Source: Bemisia tabaci (lineage: Eukaryota > Arthropoda > Insecta > Hemiptera > Aleyrodidae). From it: 64,000 nucleotides of DNA. The stretch's first letter is position 1. Every line of letters starts with the position of its first letter. The DNA lies in the NCBI RefSeq assembly GCF_918797505.1, contig NC_092797.1:2480001-2544000 (forward strand), given 5' to 3'. The notes under the pieces are model-generated. The model was not told where the DNA came from. It saw only the letters and a list, made by a program, of their open reading frames with translations, and did not search any database. Position numbers and translations under genes: made by a program. Of this stretch, positions 1 through 10,975 are shown in pieces.

Positions 1-176
1 AAAGAAGGCACGGGATAGACCAACTAGCAGCAACCCGCGAAAGACCCTATAGTTAGTTTATCATTTTCCCGCTTAGTATATGACAGCTACCCGTTCCAAT
101 CAAAAGGATCGCTCCGTGTTCCCTATGGCTTCTTTGTCTACAGCTTTGCCCATCAATTTCAATAATCAGCTCGCTG
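1..176. mobile_element. TIR family A MITE, right part (cut by window start)
   Basis: It ends in the family terminus (rc of CAGCGGGCTGATTATTGAAA, here with GAGC in place of GGGC). The inner part carries the family motifs TTAGTCCATCATTTTC-like and GGATCGCTCC. The left half lies outside the window; the intact counterpart is 54328-54599. Confidence 0.75.
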
Positions 177-282
177 GAAAGCATTGGTACACGGAGGACA
201 GGGCTCACGTGGAAATCGAGTTACCTACGCCCTAACGCAGAGGCGGATCTAGCAATTTCGCAACACCGGATTGCTCTGGTGC

Positions 283-520
283 CTGCGGACCGATTATTGA
301 AATTGATAGACAAAACTATAGACTAGGATGACAAAAGGGATATGGAGGGGACCTATTGAGTACGTAATAGACTAACTAACGGCAACCCACGAGAAACCCG
401 ACAGTTAGTTAGTCCATCATTTTCTCCCTTAGTCTATGAGAACCACACATTTCAACCAATAGGTTCGCTCCATACCCCCTATGTCTTCTTTGTCTATCGA
501 TTTCAATAATCAGCCCGCTG
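283..520. mobile_element. TIR family A MITE, complete
   Basis: The left end reads CTGCGGACCGATTATTGAAA and the right end TTTCAATAATCAGCCCGCTG. Arms of about 80 bp pair, and the centre is a second palindrome built on AACTAACGGCAACCC. It has no coding capacity. It sits ~107 bp after the previous family A copy. Confidence 0.85.
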
Positions 521-1221
521 TGCTAAACAATCTATTCTTATCAAAGCACCTGGCCCCTCCAAGAATCGATACATTTACATAGGTTTAAATGGCAAAACAT
601 TGCCAATTTGCTGGATCCGCCGATGCCTTTACACGTCAGAGGAGCGACGAATTATTCGAACATTTTTAGAGCGAAAGAGGTGCCGCTGTTTTGTGACGCT
701 CGAGTTAAAAAGACGTCAGCGACAGCTACTCGCTGGATGTTTACGCTCTCGTTTTTCATTTTCCTAAGCATCCAAGTGTAAACATAGCTACAAAACTGCA
801 CATTTAGAATTTTGACCTCATTTCAATTCAAATCGAGAGAGATTCAGTTTCAATGATATTATGCACGCTAAGAGATTATTCCCTCCTCAAAATAACCGAC
901 AATTTTGAGGTTCGTGTCGGACAAGATTAAATTTTGCTCCAAAATTTGTATACTGAAAACAATTTTCAAGTCAACAGCAGGTCAATGATTTTCACGGGTA
1001 AATAAATTCCAGTATGACGAAAAACAAGAAAAACACGTATCTCGATTCAGTGACGATTCTTACACGTTGGCGACACTGTTTTTCTCCATTTAAATGTACG
1101 TAAAATAATCGAAGCCTGGCCTCACCTGAAATCGACATTTTCAATGAATTTAAAAGAGAAAAAACAGTGTTGCCAACTTGCAAAATCGCTATTTCCTTGG
1201 GTGCGGTGCTTCAAAACGTTT

Positions 1222-1363
1222 GCTCTTGATGATTTTCTTCCACAGCAGTTGTAACTTGACATTTTTATGCGAATGAAATTTTGTAGAGTAACTTTTGATT
1301 GAATGTTTTTTCAGGCGGCAAAATTACATGCAAGGACCATCCGGTAGTAACAAAAATATAACT
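1222..1363. other. ~142-bp segment present only in duplication copy 1
   Basis: Both copies read CAAAACGTTT before it and AGGTATATTTTTTT after it. Copy 2 has only about eight unrelated bases between these anchors (near 55664-55671). The segment shows no terminal inverted repeats or target duplication, so a deletion in copy 2 is as likely as an insertion in copy 1. Confidence 0.85.
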
Positions 1364-2057
1364 AGGTATATTTTTTTGCAATTACAAGAGCTGCACCCAT
1401 CTAGAAGCTCACGACGTAAAAGTGACTTAAAAACAAGAAGAACAAAATTTGATCATTAACATTGGATCATTAACATTGATCGAACAGGAATACCTCATTG
1501 TATCTTTCAAAAGAAAAATACGCAGACAATACAGTACACTCTACCCATTTTTTATTTCCCGCTCCTCTTACATATTTGCCTCTTTATCACGAATTATTTA
1601 TCTATTTGTTCACTAACAATCCTTGAACTCTAATTATTTACGTCTTTTTAGGGTTTTTTTAAGTAGAGTTTTCATACTCGTAAAAATAACCAGTATTTCG
1701 TTTTTTTTTACGAGTTCCTTTACGAGCTACGCTACCAGGGCCTTTAATTCAGTATGGCGTTTCGTGCTCCGCGATAAATTTATTGATCCGCCAATTAAAT
1801 CTATGAAAAAGAATCGATTATGAGGTCATACCCGAATAATCGATCCCTAATCATAGCTTCGATAGAACACTATCGATAGCAGATGTTCCACGCTTCGTCA
1901 TAGAATAATTTTGTCATGAACAGCTTCGATTTGAAAGCCATAGCCTCCGTCAAGCAAGTTACGCTGAATTTTTCTGCTAGAAAGTTCCAGGAAAGCTATT
2001 GCGTCCGGACAGATGTATGCATCCGAAATAACCGTCCTAAGCGACATTGATCACAAC

Positions 2058-2205
2058 TTTAGAGTCGCGTGCTTAGCGATAAATCGATTTATCTGTCATT
2101 TAAACCAATGGAAAAGGATCGATAGACATGGTGTTTGCAACGAACAGCTTAATAATCGATTCTTTACCGTAGCTTCGAAGGGGGAAATATCGATGATCGA
2201 TAACT
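2058..2205. repeat. ATCGAT-rich dispersed repeat (family B)
   Basis: It shares an ordered series of motifs with 4276-4405, 4866-4990 and 46676-46800: GCGATAAATCGATTTATC, ATGGAAAAGGATCGATA, GCAACGAACA, TAATCGATTCTTTACC and GGGGAAAT. These form a weak palindrome. The counterpart in copy 2 is about 56392-56541. Probably a non-autonomous element; class unknown. Confidence 0.6.
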
Positions 2206-2379
2206 CGGGCGATTAATCAAAAGAGGCGAGGACGATCAAGAGTGTCACTGGAACAGTCGATGTTCTTAAAGTATATACATATGGAGAGTGTTAAAATCTC
2301 AATGGTTAAAGCATAGCGTTGCATGGTGTTTTCCAAAGAAAAAATTGAACTATTCGATTTTCCTCGAAAATCCGATTTC

Positions 2380-2650
2380 ATCGATTAAAATCGTGACAAA
2401 AACTCGATTTAAAAAAATCGAAGGTTATGAAGGCGCAAAATTCTCACTCTTGAAAAAAAAAATCTGATGAAAATTTTTGCTAAAATTTTGGTCCAAAAAT
2501 CGGGCCGCTTTCACACACCTGGGTAACAAAAATCGGAATTTTCGATTTTGAGAGGGGGAATCGGTTTACACGATTAATCGAACCCTTTATGATCGATGCG
2601 ATTTGATCGACCTTTTGGTTAAAAAATCGATTAAAAATCCCCAAAGATAA
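2380..2650. repeat. Degenerate AAAATCG-rich low-complexity tract
   Basis: Many scattered AAAATCG, CGATTT and ATCGATTAA words occur without a fixed period. The copy 2 equivalent is about 56690-56960. No gene is seen here. Confidence 0.5.
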
Positions 2651-2824
2651 AGCACAGAAAAAAATGTGCCGCTTTCGGATCGGTTATAGGATCGATATAG
2701 AGCCCTGTGAAAGGTCTCCTAAATTCTGAAGAGCCAATCAGAGAAGGGCACAGGCATGTTCTCTCTGTAGGTATTCAGGATTTCGCTGATTAAAATTTTT
2801 CCAAGTTATGCATGCACGACAAAT

Positions 2825-2900
2825 GGACGTATTTATGCTAAAAGGAACTATGTCGCACGCAAAACCTATGCACATAGTTCCTTTTATAACGAATACGTCC
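2825..2900. mobile_element. Short palindromic MITE (GGACGTATT family)
   Basis: The 76-bp unit begins GGACGTATTTATGC and ends GAATACGTCC. The arms pair through AAAGGAACTATG on the left and CATAGTTCCTTTT on the right. A related element is at 20663-20780, and a half element (CGTATTAATGCTAAAAGGAA) is near 5031. Confidence 0.75.
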
Positions 2901-3009
2901 AAATCATACCTACGTTTTCCCTTTTTTCATGAATGGGTACGTTAAATTTGAGAGAATTCGTGTTATGCCGTGGCTGTGTGCGATGGCGAGGCGTGAGTGA
3001 TCGTTTATC

Positions 3010-3540
3010 GATATCTCTCCATTTGAAGCTGTGGTAAAGAATCGATTGTTAAGGTGTTCGTTACGAACTCCCTATTTATCGACCTTTTCCCATACGTTTC
3101 AATGACAGATCAATGGATTTATCGCAAGTACGCCACGCTACTGGCTCTGTGTTACCTGTCGCATGTGGTGTGCGGGAAACTGTCGGAGTGTCGGGTCCCT
3201 CATCTGTTCCGATAACCTTGACCGCTGTTCCTTCCGGTCAATTCATGGTCCCCTAGCTCAGCGGAGTGGGTGTTTCAAAGCTCACCATACCGATGCCTAG
3301 AATTTTCCCCCATCATTTGCGTGGTTTCCAGAAAAAATAGCATTAAAAATTAATACAACGTTAGCTTCGGCTCCTGAGGCGATTAGATTCCATTTTTTTT
3401 TGAGATCTCATGAGAGGTACCGACTGTCGATCTTATAAATCAGTAGTACTATCGAAAAGTGTTGCCCCTCCCCTCACCGAGGGACTGTGTAACTTTCAAG
3501 TATCCTTTGCAAAACAAAAATGTGTTCCAACCAAAAATTA
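3010..3540. other. No gene seen; family B remnants
   Basis: This stretch holds family B pieces (AAGAATCGATTGTTAAGG; TCAATGACAGATCAATGG) and otherwise unique DNA. No splice-flanked open frame stands out. The copy 2 equivalent is about 57300-57850. Confidence 0.4.
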
Positions 3541-3543
<3 letters not shown>

Positions 3544-3575
<32 letters not shown>

Positions 3576-3590
3576 TTTTTTTTTTTTTTT
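3544..3590. repeat. Poly-T tract (47 nt with one A)
   Basis: Thirty T, one A, then sixteen T. The tract is shorter in copy 2 (57852-57880), as expected for an unstable or error-prone homopolymer. Confidence 0.95.
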
Positions 3591-3915
3591 AAGGAGGGAA
3601 AGAGAAAGAATGAACCGCAAGACGGAAAGGTATTATTTCTGAGAAAAAAATATTTTAACGGTGAAATTTCAAATGCGTATCTCATTTGCCGTGTAGCGAA
3701 ATCTTCGCTCTCACTTTCTTTTTTCAAAGGAGACCGAACCGTAATCACGACTTAAAATTTCCGCAGAATATTCATCATACCGCGGAGAGGAAACATCGGC
3801 CAAAGTTTTCAAGAAATGACGTTGAGTAGTATTCTACTTACTTAGAAAATATGATATGATAAGAACTCTGCAGCGCTGCATGCAAACCCGATATACGCGC
3901 TTCTGCGGTCTCTCT

Positions 3916-4167
3916 CTGCTGTTCTGAGGAAAAACATCGTAAGAAAATTCGAATTTTGCCAAAATCTCGATTAGAGATGTATTTTGGAAGACAGTCATGA
4001 GCATTTTTTCTTAAAATTTTTAGTAATTTTAGATTATATATTGCGGACATAATTTTCTGAAAAATTGGGGGGAAAATATTCCGAAGTTTCCAAATGAATT
4101 CGTGTATAATCAAAGGGAATCTGGCAAAGCCTGAAGGTTCATACGGCGTTTTTCCTTGCCAAGGCAG
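3916..4167. mobile_element. TIR family C MITE, diverged copy
   Basis: The right end reads GGTTCATACGGCGTTTTTCC then TTGCCAAGGCAG; the left end, CTGCTGTTCTGAGGAAAAA, is its diverged complement. Same family as 6499-6753 and 17132-17384. The counterpart in copy 2 is 58207-58458. Confidence 0.7.
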
Positions 4168-4275
4168 ATATGACCAATGATCTTCTTGCTTCTACACAAT
4201 TTTACGCGAACTTCCTTCGTTCTTCCAAGGGTATTACCTGAGAATATCGTACAGAAGTGCCCAATAATACGTGGC

Positions 4276-4405
4276 GTGGCGTGATCTGCGATAAACCAAT
4301 TTATTTACTATTTAAACCCATGAAAAAGGATCGATAAAGAGGGTGTTCGCAACGAACAACTCAATAATTGATTCTTTACCATAGCTTCAAGTGGAGAAAT
4401 TTCGA
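4276..4405. repeat. Family B dispersed repeat
   Basis: Ordered family motifs are present: CGATAAACCAATTTATT, CCCATGAAAAAGGATCGATA, GCAACGAACAACTC, TGATTCTTTACCATAGCTTC. The copy 2 equivalent is about 58567-58696. Confidence 0.6.
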
Positions 4406-4865
4406 TAGCCGACCATTCACGTCTCCCCACTGGCGGTAATTCTTAGTCGTAACGGCGATTTTAAACACAGCAATCGAAATGCGTGCTTTCAAAGTTTCAC
4501 CGTCGAAAAGCGAATTCATCTGGAGAGCTAATCGTGGAATTTTAATGCTTCGAGGACGATAGGAGAGTTTCAGCTGTGTAAAGCGCTCCTTAACGATTCA
4601 AATTCACGACCGCTGCATGCAGACTCACGTTGTAATTATGCACAGCAGATGATACCGTGTTTCATTAATTCAAGGGCTTAGAATGTCTTCCGAAGATCAA
4701 AATTGACCAGAACTTCAAGTTTCAACCTCTCGAGAGAGAAAGAAGAAAAAACCTTCTACCATGCGAGATATGTATATTATTCCCGTCGTCTTTTTCAACC
4801 AAGACTGGTGCAACTCCGAAAAGTTCGGATAAATTTTAACTGCAGAAATAAGAAACGATAATCGA

Positions 4866-4990
4866 CAGAGGCGTGTCGTACTCTGCGATTTATCGATTGA
4901 TCTGCCATACGAACCTATGGCAAAGAATCGATTATTAGAATGTTAGGAACGAGCACCTTCATAATCGATTCTTTGCCATAGCTCCAAACG
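4866..4990. repeat. Family B repeat with strong internal hairpin
   Basis: CTATGGCAAAGAATCGATTA at about 4914 pairs with TAATCGATTCTTTGCCATAG ending near 4981, giving a ~21-bp perfect stem. This shows family B is a fold-back element. The copy 2 equivalent is about 59157-59281. Confidence 0.7.
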
Positions 4991-5288
4991 AGAAATGTAT
5001 TATTCGCGCGATTCGCGACAGATAATCGAACGTATTAATGCTAAAAGGAACTATATTTAAATTGATTAAAACTAAAAGAAACCCGTAAATCCTACGCACG
5101 TCGGCTTACTTTCGTCACTCTTGTTCACCTATAAGAATTTCATCTATGAGAACAAGAAATAAAAAAATCCTGAGTTAAATGAAAACGAGGGTTTTTTCGC
5201 GTCGTTAGTGCTTATATCAGTACGAGTTGCATACGCCGCCCCTGGAATAAATGTATCTCATTTTTCAAAAAATGTATAGCACCGTGTA

Positions 5289-5332
5289 GAGCAAGAACAT
5301 TGAAATATATCAATATGTCAATGTTCTTGCTC
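5289..5332. repeat. Perfect 15-bp-stem hairpin
   Basis: GAGCAAGAACATTGA and TCAATGTTCTTGCTC enclose a 14-nt AT-rich loop. It is identical in copy 2 (59580-59623). No T-tract follows, so it is not a terminator; probably a small fold-back remnant. Confidence 0.7.
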
Positions 5333-5701
5333 TTCCGTAAGTTTCTTTCGTTTCAAGACAAACGGAAACAAACACAATATGGAAATAAAGCGAGGGAAAG
5401 GAAAGGATGCGCGTTAACGACGGCGCAGAGATACAACTATTCGTACTTGATGGACGTCCGTGCTGTATCTGAAAAATTGAAGGCGCGATGACGCGAAGCG
5501 TGAGCTCTCAATGCTATGCTGTATGCTGTCAATAAGGTGTCGCTCAGATTCGGGAGGAACCTTTAAAAAAGGCCCGAATACGTCTTTCCTGTCTTCGGCT
5601 GTGTTGATACTCTTCCGTTCTTCTTTTTTCAGATTTTTGTCTGATTCTTTTTTAGGATGGATTTGCAGATCCACGTCTTAAGCTCGTGTAAACTGCAGCA
5701 C

Positions 5702-5866
5702 TGGGGCCGAATTTTGTCGGCTCTTTCGCACGAAGTGCAACATCCATCGATGAGTCCAAACCGCACCACCGGTCAATCAGAAGCGCTAAGCCGGACTTAA
5801 GTGCAGTCGAGACCCGTCCTAAGTATATTTAAGTACGGTGGAAGGACCGACACAATTCGGCCCTGA
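5702..5866. mobile_element. Palindromic MITE (GGGGCCGAATT ends)
   Basis: The left end CTGGGGCCGAATTTTGTCGG pairs with the right end CCGACACAATTCGGCCCTGAG minus its last base. The inner part is also self-complementary around CTTAAGTGC. Element about 165 bp, no coding capacity. Confidence 0.65.
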
Positions 5867-5908
5867 GCTCGGTTTTTTTGGAAATAATGATGCTTGGACG
5901 GAGAAATA

Positions 5909-6100
5909 TGCCGCAATCACACGCTGAATGTGGGAGCTGAATGTGGCTTGAATGTGGAAGTCATCGGCCCGATGGCGCAAAATTCAGGCGAGAAGAATAG
6001 ATTTGATACACATCTGGTGAAAATAACTAGAATTTGCGAAATTTCAGCTGTTGAGCGATGACTGTTGACTTCCATATTCAGCGTGTGATTCCGGCAATGG
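5909..6100. mobile_element. Fold-back element with CACACGCTGAATGTGG repeats
   Basis: TGCCGCAATCACACGCTGAA on the left pairs with TTCAGCGTGTGATTCCGGCA on the right, and pairing continues through GGAAGTCA / TGACTTCC. GCTGAATGTGG-like words repeat three times in the left arm. The copy 2 equivalent is 60200-60391. Confidence 0.65.
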
Positions 6101-6159
6101 ACACTTTTCCAGCATGAATTTTCATTTCCTCTCGTAGTAGCGTCATCTGTATCGACAGC

Positions 6160-6445
6160 ATGAGGTGTGACATCATTTTCTGGGTTGGATTTCGAGTCCT
6201 GGCCGGACTGGGGCCGGGAGTGCACTCTCGCTCTCTTCAGCCTTCAGCTGGGCTTGTCGGCGGCGTGGCGGTTGGAAGTTGGATGGATGGTTGGCTGGGC
6301 CGTTGGAGGCGCGACCGCGGCGCGGTCTCCGGTTCGGTCCCGGCGGAAATGCCGTTATTTCTCTCTGAGCTTCCGACGTCACTCGCCGAATTTCTAAAGC
6401 CCCGCATGGGCCACATCAGCTCCATGCCACGTCGCTCGCTCGTCC
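6160..6445. other. GC-rich island, no recognised gene
   Basis: Locally CpG-rich sequence in an AT-rich setting, open in several frames on both strands at once, which is what high GC alone gives. I recognise no protein family in any frame. It could be a promoter-type island or a GC-rich repeat. The copy 2 equivalent is 60451-60736. Confidence 0.4.
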
Positions 6446-6498
6446 CACAAAATTCCCACTCTTCACTCTCTGAAATATTAACCTAACATCTTATTATA

Positions 6499-6753
6499 CT
6501 GCCGTGCTACGGAAAAACGCCGTATGAAAATTCCAGAGTCGCCAAATTTCCTTCAATAGAATGTTTATTTTGAAGGAAAGATATGAAGATTTTTCCTTGA
6601 AATTTTCAGGGACTTCAGGCGAAATTGCGAGAAAAATTTGTCTGAAAAATTGGAAGAAAAATATTTACCACTTCCCCAAGAAATTTTTAATTTATCAGAG
6701 GAAATTTGGCAACGCTTGAAGGTTAATATGGCGTTTTTTCCTTGGCACGACGG
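6499..6753. mobile_element. TIR family C MITE
   Basis: The left end CTGCCGTGCTACGGAAAAAC and the right end TTTTTTCCTTGGCACGACGG are inverted copies. Inside, GCCAAATTTCCTT pairs with GAGGAAATTTGGCAACG. The copy 2 equivalent is 60790-61043. Confidence 0.8.
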
Positions 6754-9700
6754 TTATCAGGGGGTGCAGGTTCTTTCCGATCCCATCACCGTAGCACCAG
6801 TTTCCAATTCCAGTGATTTTTCCCGGTGCATTTATACGAGGAACACGTTGGTGCCATTGCGGCTTGACTCTCTCTGAAAACGTCCAAGCTCAAAATAAGT
6901 TCTCAAATTTGAGGCGTAATGGTGGGGCCATTCAAACGCTACACCTACTGAAAAGTCTAAACCTCTACACTCAAGTCCCCCTAATGGGACTCTTAAAAAA
7001 CTGGGCACCCAGGCTAAATTCGTTCCTTGATAGATGCACGAGACTTCCTGAAAGAGTCAGGCTTTTTCCAGAAGTGCCTGATTGTTATACCAATCCGCCC
7101 TACCATTCATTCATTCAAATTATTTGTGCACAGATAGGGAGCAAATACATTAGCATCAGGATTGCCCTTTTATGAGGGATTTCCGAGGTTGCAGCTACGG
7201 CAACCCTGAAAATGCATGTAAGCGCTCTACATCCGTGCACGAATAATTCGATTGCTTATTAAGGTGGACTTTCAGTGCAGCGTAAGGAATTTCATCTATT
7301 ACGGCCTCAACTGTGAGAGCTTTGTTTGAGCTTGGAAGTCACTTTTTTGTGAACTCTCGGAGATGAAAGTTTAGGAAAAATTAGGAAATTTGGCATTGCT
7401 GCTAGTGACTAAGCGACAGTGAAACTGGAACAGTCACATATAGTTGTCACTTTATTGGAGATGCTGGACAAGGTGCGAGGTTAGGCGCTCCGTTACATGT
7501 TCCCTTCAAAATTGTATGTAAAACATGAATTATTACACGACGCGACGGGAGGCTCGAAAGTCAACTTCTAAATGAGTTACACACATGCGTTCATAATCAT
7601 GAACATTCATTAAATAGCAGGAATACCAATGACATTATTTGTATGATTTCAGTTCCATTCGACCCATGTCAAGTGTATACACGGTAACACCTCCCTGAGT
7701 AGTAATTCAGTTTTTTTTTTATAACTTTTCGCTGGGAAAAAAGCCTTTGACATTAAATTTGAAGGCGAAAACACATGACGTGATAATTTAATTTAAAGTA
7801 TTTCTAATTCAGCCGGATAGCAGTGGCTGTTGAAAAAAAAATTAAAAAATTTCTGAAGGGAAAACTCTTAAAAAAATGTTTAAAATATCTGAGTTATGAA
7901 ACGGTTTTTGTTCTTCTTTACGTAAGCAGCAACTCTGCGCTTTTACGGGCTTTTACATCACTGTATTTCGGTAAATTTTAACACCAATGTTACGTCCATT
8001 TTAAATGAAATTTTAGTTTTTCATGTTGGATTTTTGAAGTTTATTTTCTGCTTAAGATCGATACATTATGTTTACAATTACGAACATTTTGATGTGAATT
8101 TTTTCACTAACTTTTTTCAAGTAAATATCACATAAATTTACTTGAAAGTAGTTAGGTCCACTCGTTCATTTTAAATACTTGTTTTACGTTTTTTGCAGTC
8201 CAAAATTTACAGTTGATGCTACTAGAAGTGACATCCATGGTACTTTTTCGTTATTTTCCTTCGGTATTCATATTCTTGATGTTTCCATGAAATTTCGCGA
8301 AAATTGTCTCCCGAGAAAAAAACAGCTTCTCTACTCGAAGAAACAATCGCTGGACGATCGAGACAGTTGCACAATATTAGCAACTCCAATGACGGTCGAG
8401 TTATTTTGAGTTTCCACGCTACAAGAAGTGACTGGTGTCAAATCATACTATTCACTTTTGATGGCACTTGTGAAGAGTGGAGTTCACCTACACAGAGACC
8501 TTGACACAGCCGGGAGCGCGGAGTGAACTTAAATTCCAAGGTTGATAAACGCGGGTCAGTCCCCTAGCCGGCTAATTGGCTTCGGCGCTCTGCCGTAAAG
8601 CTCCGCCGTAAACCGTATCCCCGCTCCGTCACCGTCCGTTCGTTCAACCAGCTGTCTTGCTCTTGATTCTTCATTAGGCTCGCGCAAGCCTGGATTTCCC
8701 TTTCCACCGCTTCGAGACCGCTCAAATATTATGCTAATTTGCCCACTCATCAAAAGTCAATCCTTTTCCAGGGATATCGCCCCAAATTTGAAACTAAAAA
8801 ATACACAGGAATCCATCGAGAGAATCCATCTCATGCTTGAGTACCTTGATGAGGAGAGTATGGACAACTCGACTTGTGTAGCTCTGAGGGCCCAAAAGGA
8901 CGACAACGTGAAAAAGTGAAAAATGAAAATCACTAGAAAAGTGTCGCTGCCAACGTAAGTATACATTTGAAATATTAATCAATAGGGCCGACAGCGCATT
9001 GTAAACAAGCCGTTTTTAAGGATTAAGACTCTGAAACTGAGAAAATTTATGCGAAATCAAAGTTTTATGCGTGCTTTTATAATTTTTGGTGGATAAGCTG
9101 AATTCCTCTATTTTATCTTGAATTTTATTATCGACCAGACGAAAAATGGATTTTTGCAATTTCTTTAATGCAGGCTGAAAGTTAACGCAAGGCTCAGCCC
9201 TCCTCCCTCCTTCTGTAAGGCTGTTGGAGACCGCTCCCTTCCATAACTTGATCATAACGCCTGGATGCAACCATTCATGCTTTGAGGATATCCGCGTTTG
9301 CATATTTAGAAAATTGAAGGCGTCTTGGCTCCTCTCGTTCGTATAGCTGTGCATGCAACGCAGATACTTTAATACAATAAGAAGAAGACACGGTAAAATT
9401 ATTCAAGAGTTAATTTCGCTGCCAGCTGACTTTAATTGGGTTCTTGAGGGCCAATGTAGAGAACTCAATCTGGAGGAACATGTACAATCGAAGAAGAAAT
9501 GTATGACACTCATGGAATAAATAATTTTTGGTATAAATACGTATACATTACTAGGTGTTCAAAACTTGTTTCAGAAGTTGGAAATTAAAAAATTTAGAGA
9601 ACCTACATAAGGACAATATTGTCATCCGTGCACCTCTTCGACTCTTTCATCAGTTCTAGGCTTATCATGGGGCTAACGATTGCCTCTCTATTTTTGGGAT
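6754..9700. other. Long stretch without a recognisable gene
   Basis: I looked at the longer open frames here (6813-7175 and 8731-8919, plus strand). Their differences between the two duplication copies are mostly amino-acid changing (Val/Ile, Thr/Ala, Tyr/Cys, Lys/Asn), so neither looks constrained. About 7455-7565 (GGACAAGGTGCGAGGTTAGG...) is a diverged relative of 15560-15665. A GC-richer patch lies at 8560-8720. Nothing else is identifiable. Confidence 0.5.
7455..7565. repeat. Dispersed repeat, relative of 15560-15665
   Basis: Shared word order with the other copy: GGACAAGGT, TTAGGC, TGATACATGTT/TTACATGTT, GTAAAACA, CGACG/CGCGCAACG, TCAACT. No coding signal; class unknown. The copy 2 equivalent is about 61746-61856. 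Confidence 0.55.
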
Positions 9701-9986
9701 TTTCACGAGGCTCATCAAGTGAACCTTACCACGAGTATTTTGCAGTTCCAATGGGAAAATGCAGGTTACTGGCAAGAATAGTGTGATTTCAGGCAAAAAT
9801 ATCGATCGAATTGGGTTCAGAACTCATTTTAGAAGTTTCGTTGTAAAAATTGGGGTACGTATCGAAGTAAGACGCTATATAATCTTGTTTACATTGGACC
9901 CTGAAGATTCCATGAGAGTGGAGTTTAAATTCTTTCTGATCCGTCAGTGAATCGACAAACGTATCCTAGGGATGATAGGAAGGGGC

Positions 9987-10009
9987 GGGGGGGGGGGGGG
10001 GGGGGGGGG
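9987..10009. repeat. Poly-G run (23 nt)
   Basis: Twenty-three consecutive G residues, an unusual tract in animal DNA and a likely G-quadruplex former. The length may be unreliable. Confidence 0.95.
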
Positions 10010-10285
10010 CTCGATTTCGGGGTTCGGATATTCCACAACGTGAACCGTGACGAGAACTAGTTTAATTCGGTTCTAAGTTCCAGGTCACGTTCATGGAAAT
10101 CCGACAGAGGAATGATATATCCGCGGGACCTCCGTTACCGGGTAGGTCTCCACAATCAGTCCCACATAATGAGTATACCCATAATCTCCGACAAAAAAAA
10201 AAGGAGAAAAAAAATAAAATCAATTTATGATCAATTTTATGCTGTTTTGTACGTACGTAGATAGTAAAACAAAATGCATCTCAAG

Positions 10286-10800
10286 CTATGGTAGAGAGTC
10301 GATTATTAAGGTGTTCCTTGCGGAAACCGTGTGTAGGTATCGATCTTTTCCCATGCACTGAAAAAAAATTCTCAGCGTTTTTACCGAGGTCCGTTGGTAC
10401 CTTTACCATCTCACTTTTTTTACCAATTATTGGTAAGTTTACCAAGACAGACAGAAGCTTACCTAAAAACCGGTATTTTTACTGTTTTTTTCAGGTAAGA
10501 ATACCACTTTATTGGTAATCAATACTTGGTAACTTTGCCATTTTATCTCGGTAATTCTACCACAGTCGATGAAAAATATTGGCGGTTTTACCAAGGTCCA
10601 GTAAAATTACCGAGAAATTTCAATATTTTTACCGAGATTCTTGGTAAAATTACCAATTCCATTAATGGTAATTTTACAAGAAAAAACTGGGATCAAATAG
10701 AACCATGAATTTTGGTAATTTTACCCTTTCTTAGTAAATACACCGAGATTTTTTTTTTCAGTGTGGGTTGAAATGACGGATCAATCGATAATCGCGAAGC
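10286..10800. repeat. Family B repeat split by a MITE
   Basis: CAAGCTATGGTAGAGAGTCG and GATCTTTTCCCATG lie left of the MITE at 10356-10763, and GGGTTGAAATGACGGATCAA lies right of it. Removing the MITE and one TG restores the family order seen near 3080-3120 (CTTTTCCCATACGTTTCAAT...). Confidence 0.7.
10356..10763. mobile_element. CACTG...CAGTG MITE (family D), TG target duplication
   Basis: The ends are CACTGAAAAAAAATTCTC and, inverted, CGAGATTTTTTTTTTCAGTG. The interior is made of inverted TTTTACC and GGTAA words, such as ACCGAGGTCCGTTGGTACC. A TG dinucleotide lies on both sides (10354-10355, 10764-10765). CACTG-type termini with a 2-bp duplication would fit the CMC/Chapaev group, but without a transposase this is inference. 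Confidence 0.85.
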
Positions 10801-10884
10801 AAGACAACGAGTACGTAGATAAGGCAAAGAATAGACTGGCCACAAGTTGATTTGAACAGCTCGAAAGATTCAGTTAAGGAAAGA

Positions 10885-10975
10885 GGCGTTGTGTGAGCAT
10901 GGGGCGTGTGCGAGCATGGGGCGGTGTGTGCCCTGGGCTGTTGTGTGAGCAGGGGGCACCGGCGGGCGTGTTAGG
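10885..10975. repeat. GC-rich imperfect tandem (GTGTGAGCATGGGGC)
   Basis: Three to four imperfect iterations of a ~20-bp G/T-rich unit (GTGTGAGCATGGGGCGTGTG). No coding signal. Confidence 0.55.

Larger units (their letters stand above)
1..9708. repeat. Copy 1 of a long direct duplication
   Basis: This block aligns almost without break, in the same orientation, to 54426-64000. The offset is 54425 at the left edge and about 54290 from 3.8 kb onward; a ~134-bp net insertion in copy 1 explains most of the change. Between 3841 and 4800 I count three substitutions against copy 2, while 1-3500 carries many more substitutions and indels. Neither breakpoint is visible: copy 1 runs off the left edge and copy 2 off the right edge. 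It could be a real segmental or tandem duplication with a ~54.3-kb step, or unmerged haplotypes in the assembly. No gene is recognised inside. Confidence 0.95.

Noticed and set aside
5289..5332. Hairpin as an intrinsic terminator
   Set aside because: Eukaryotic context, no following T-tract and no upstream gene.
6813..7175. 120-codon frame shared by both duplication copies
   Set aside because: The differences between copies are replacement changes and no family is recognisable.
8731..8919. 62-codon frame with plausible composition after a TTTTCCAG site
   Set aside because: Both codon differences between copies change the residue (Tyr/Cys, Lys/Asn); too short and unconstrained to call.
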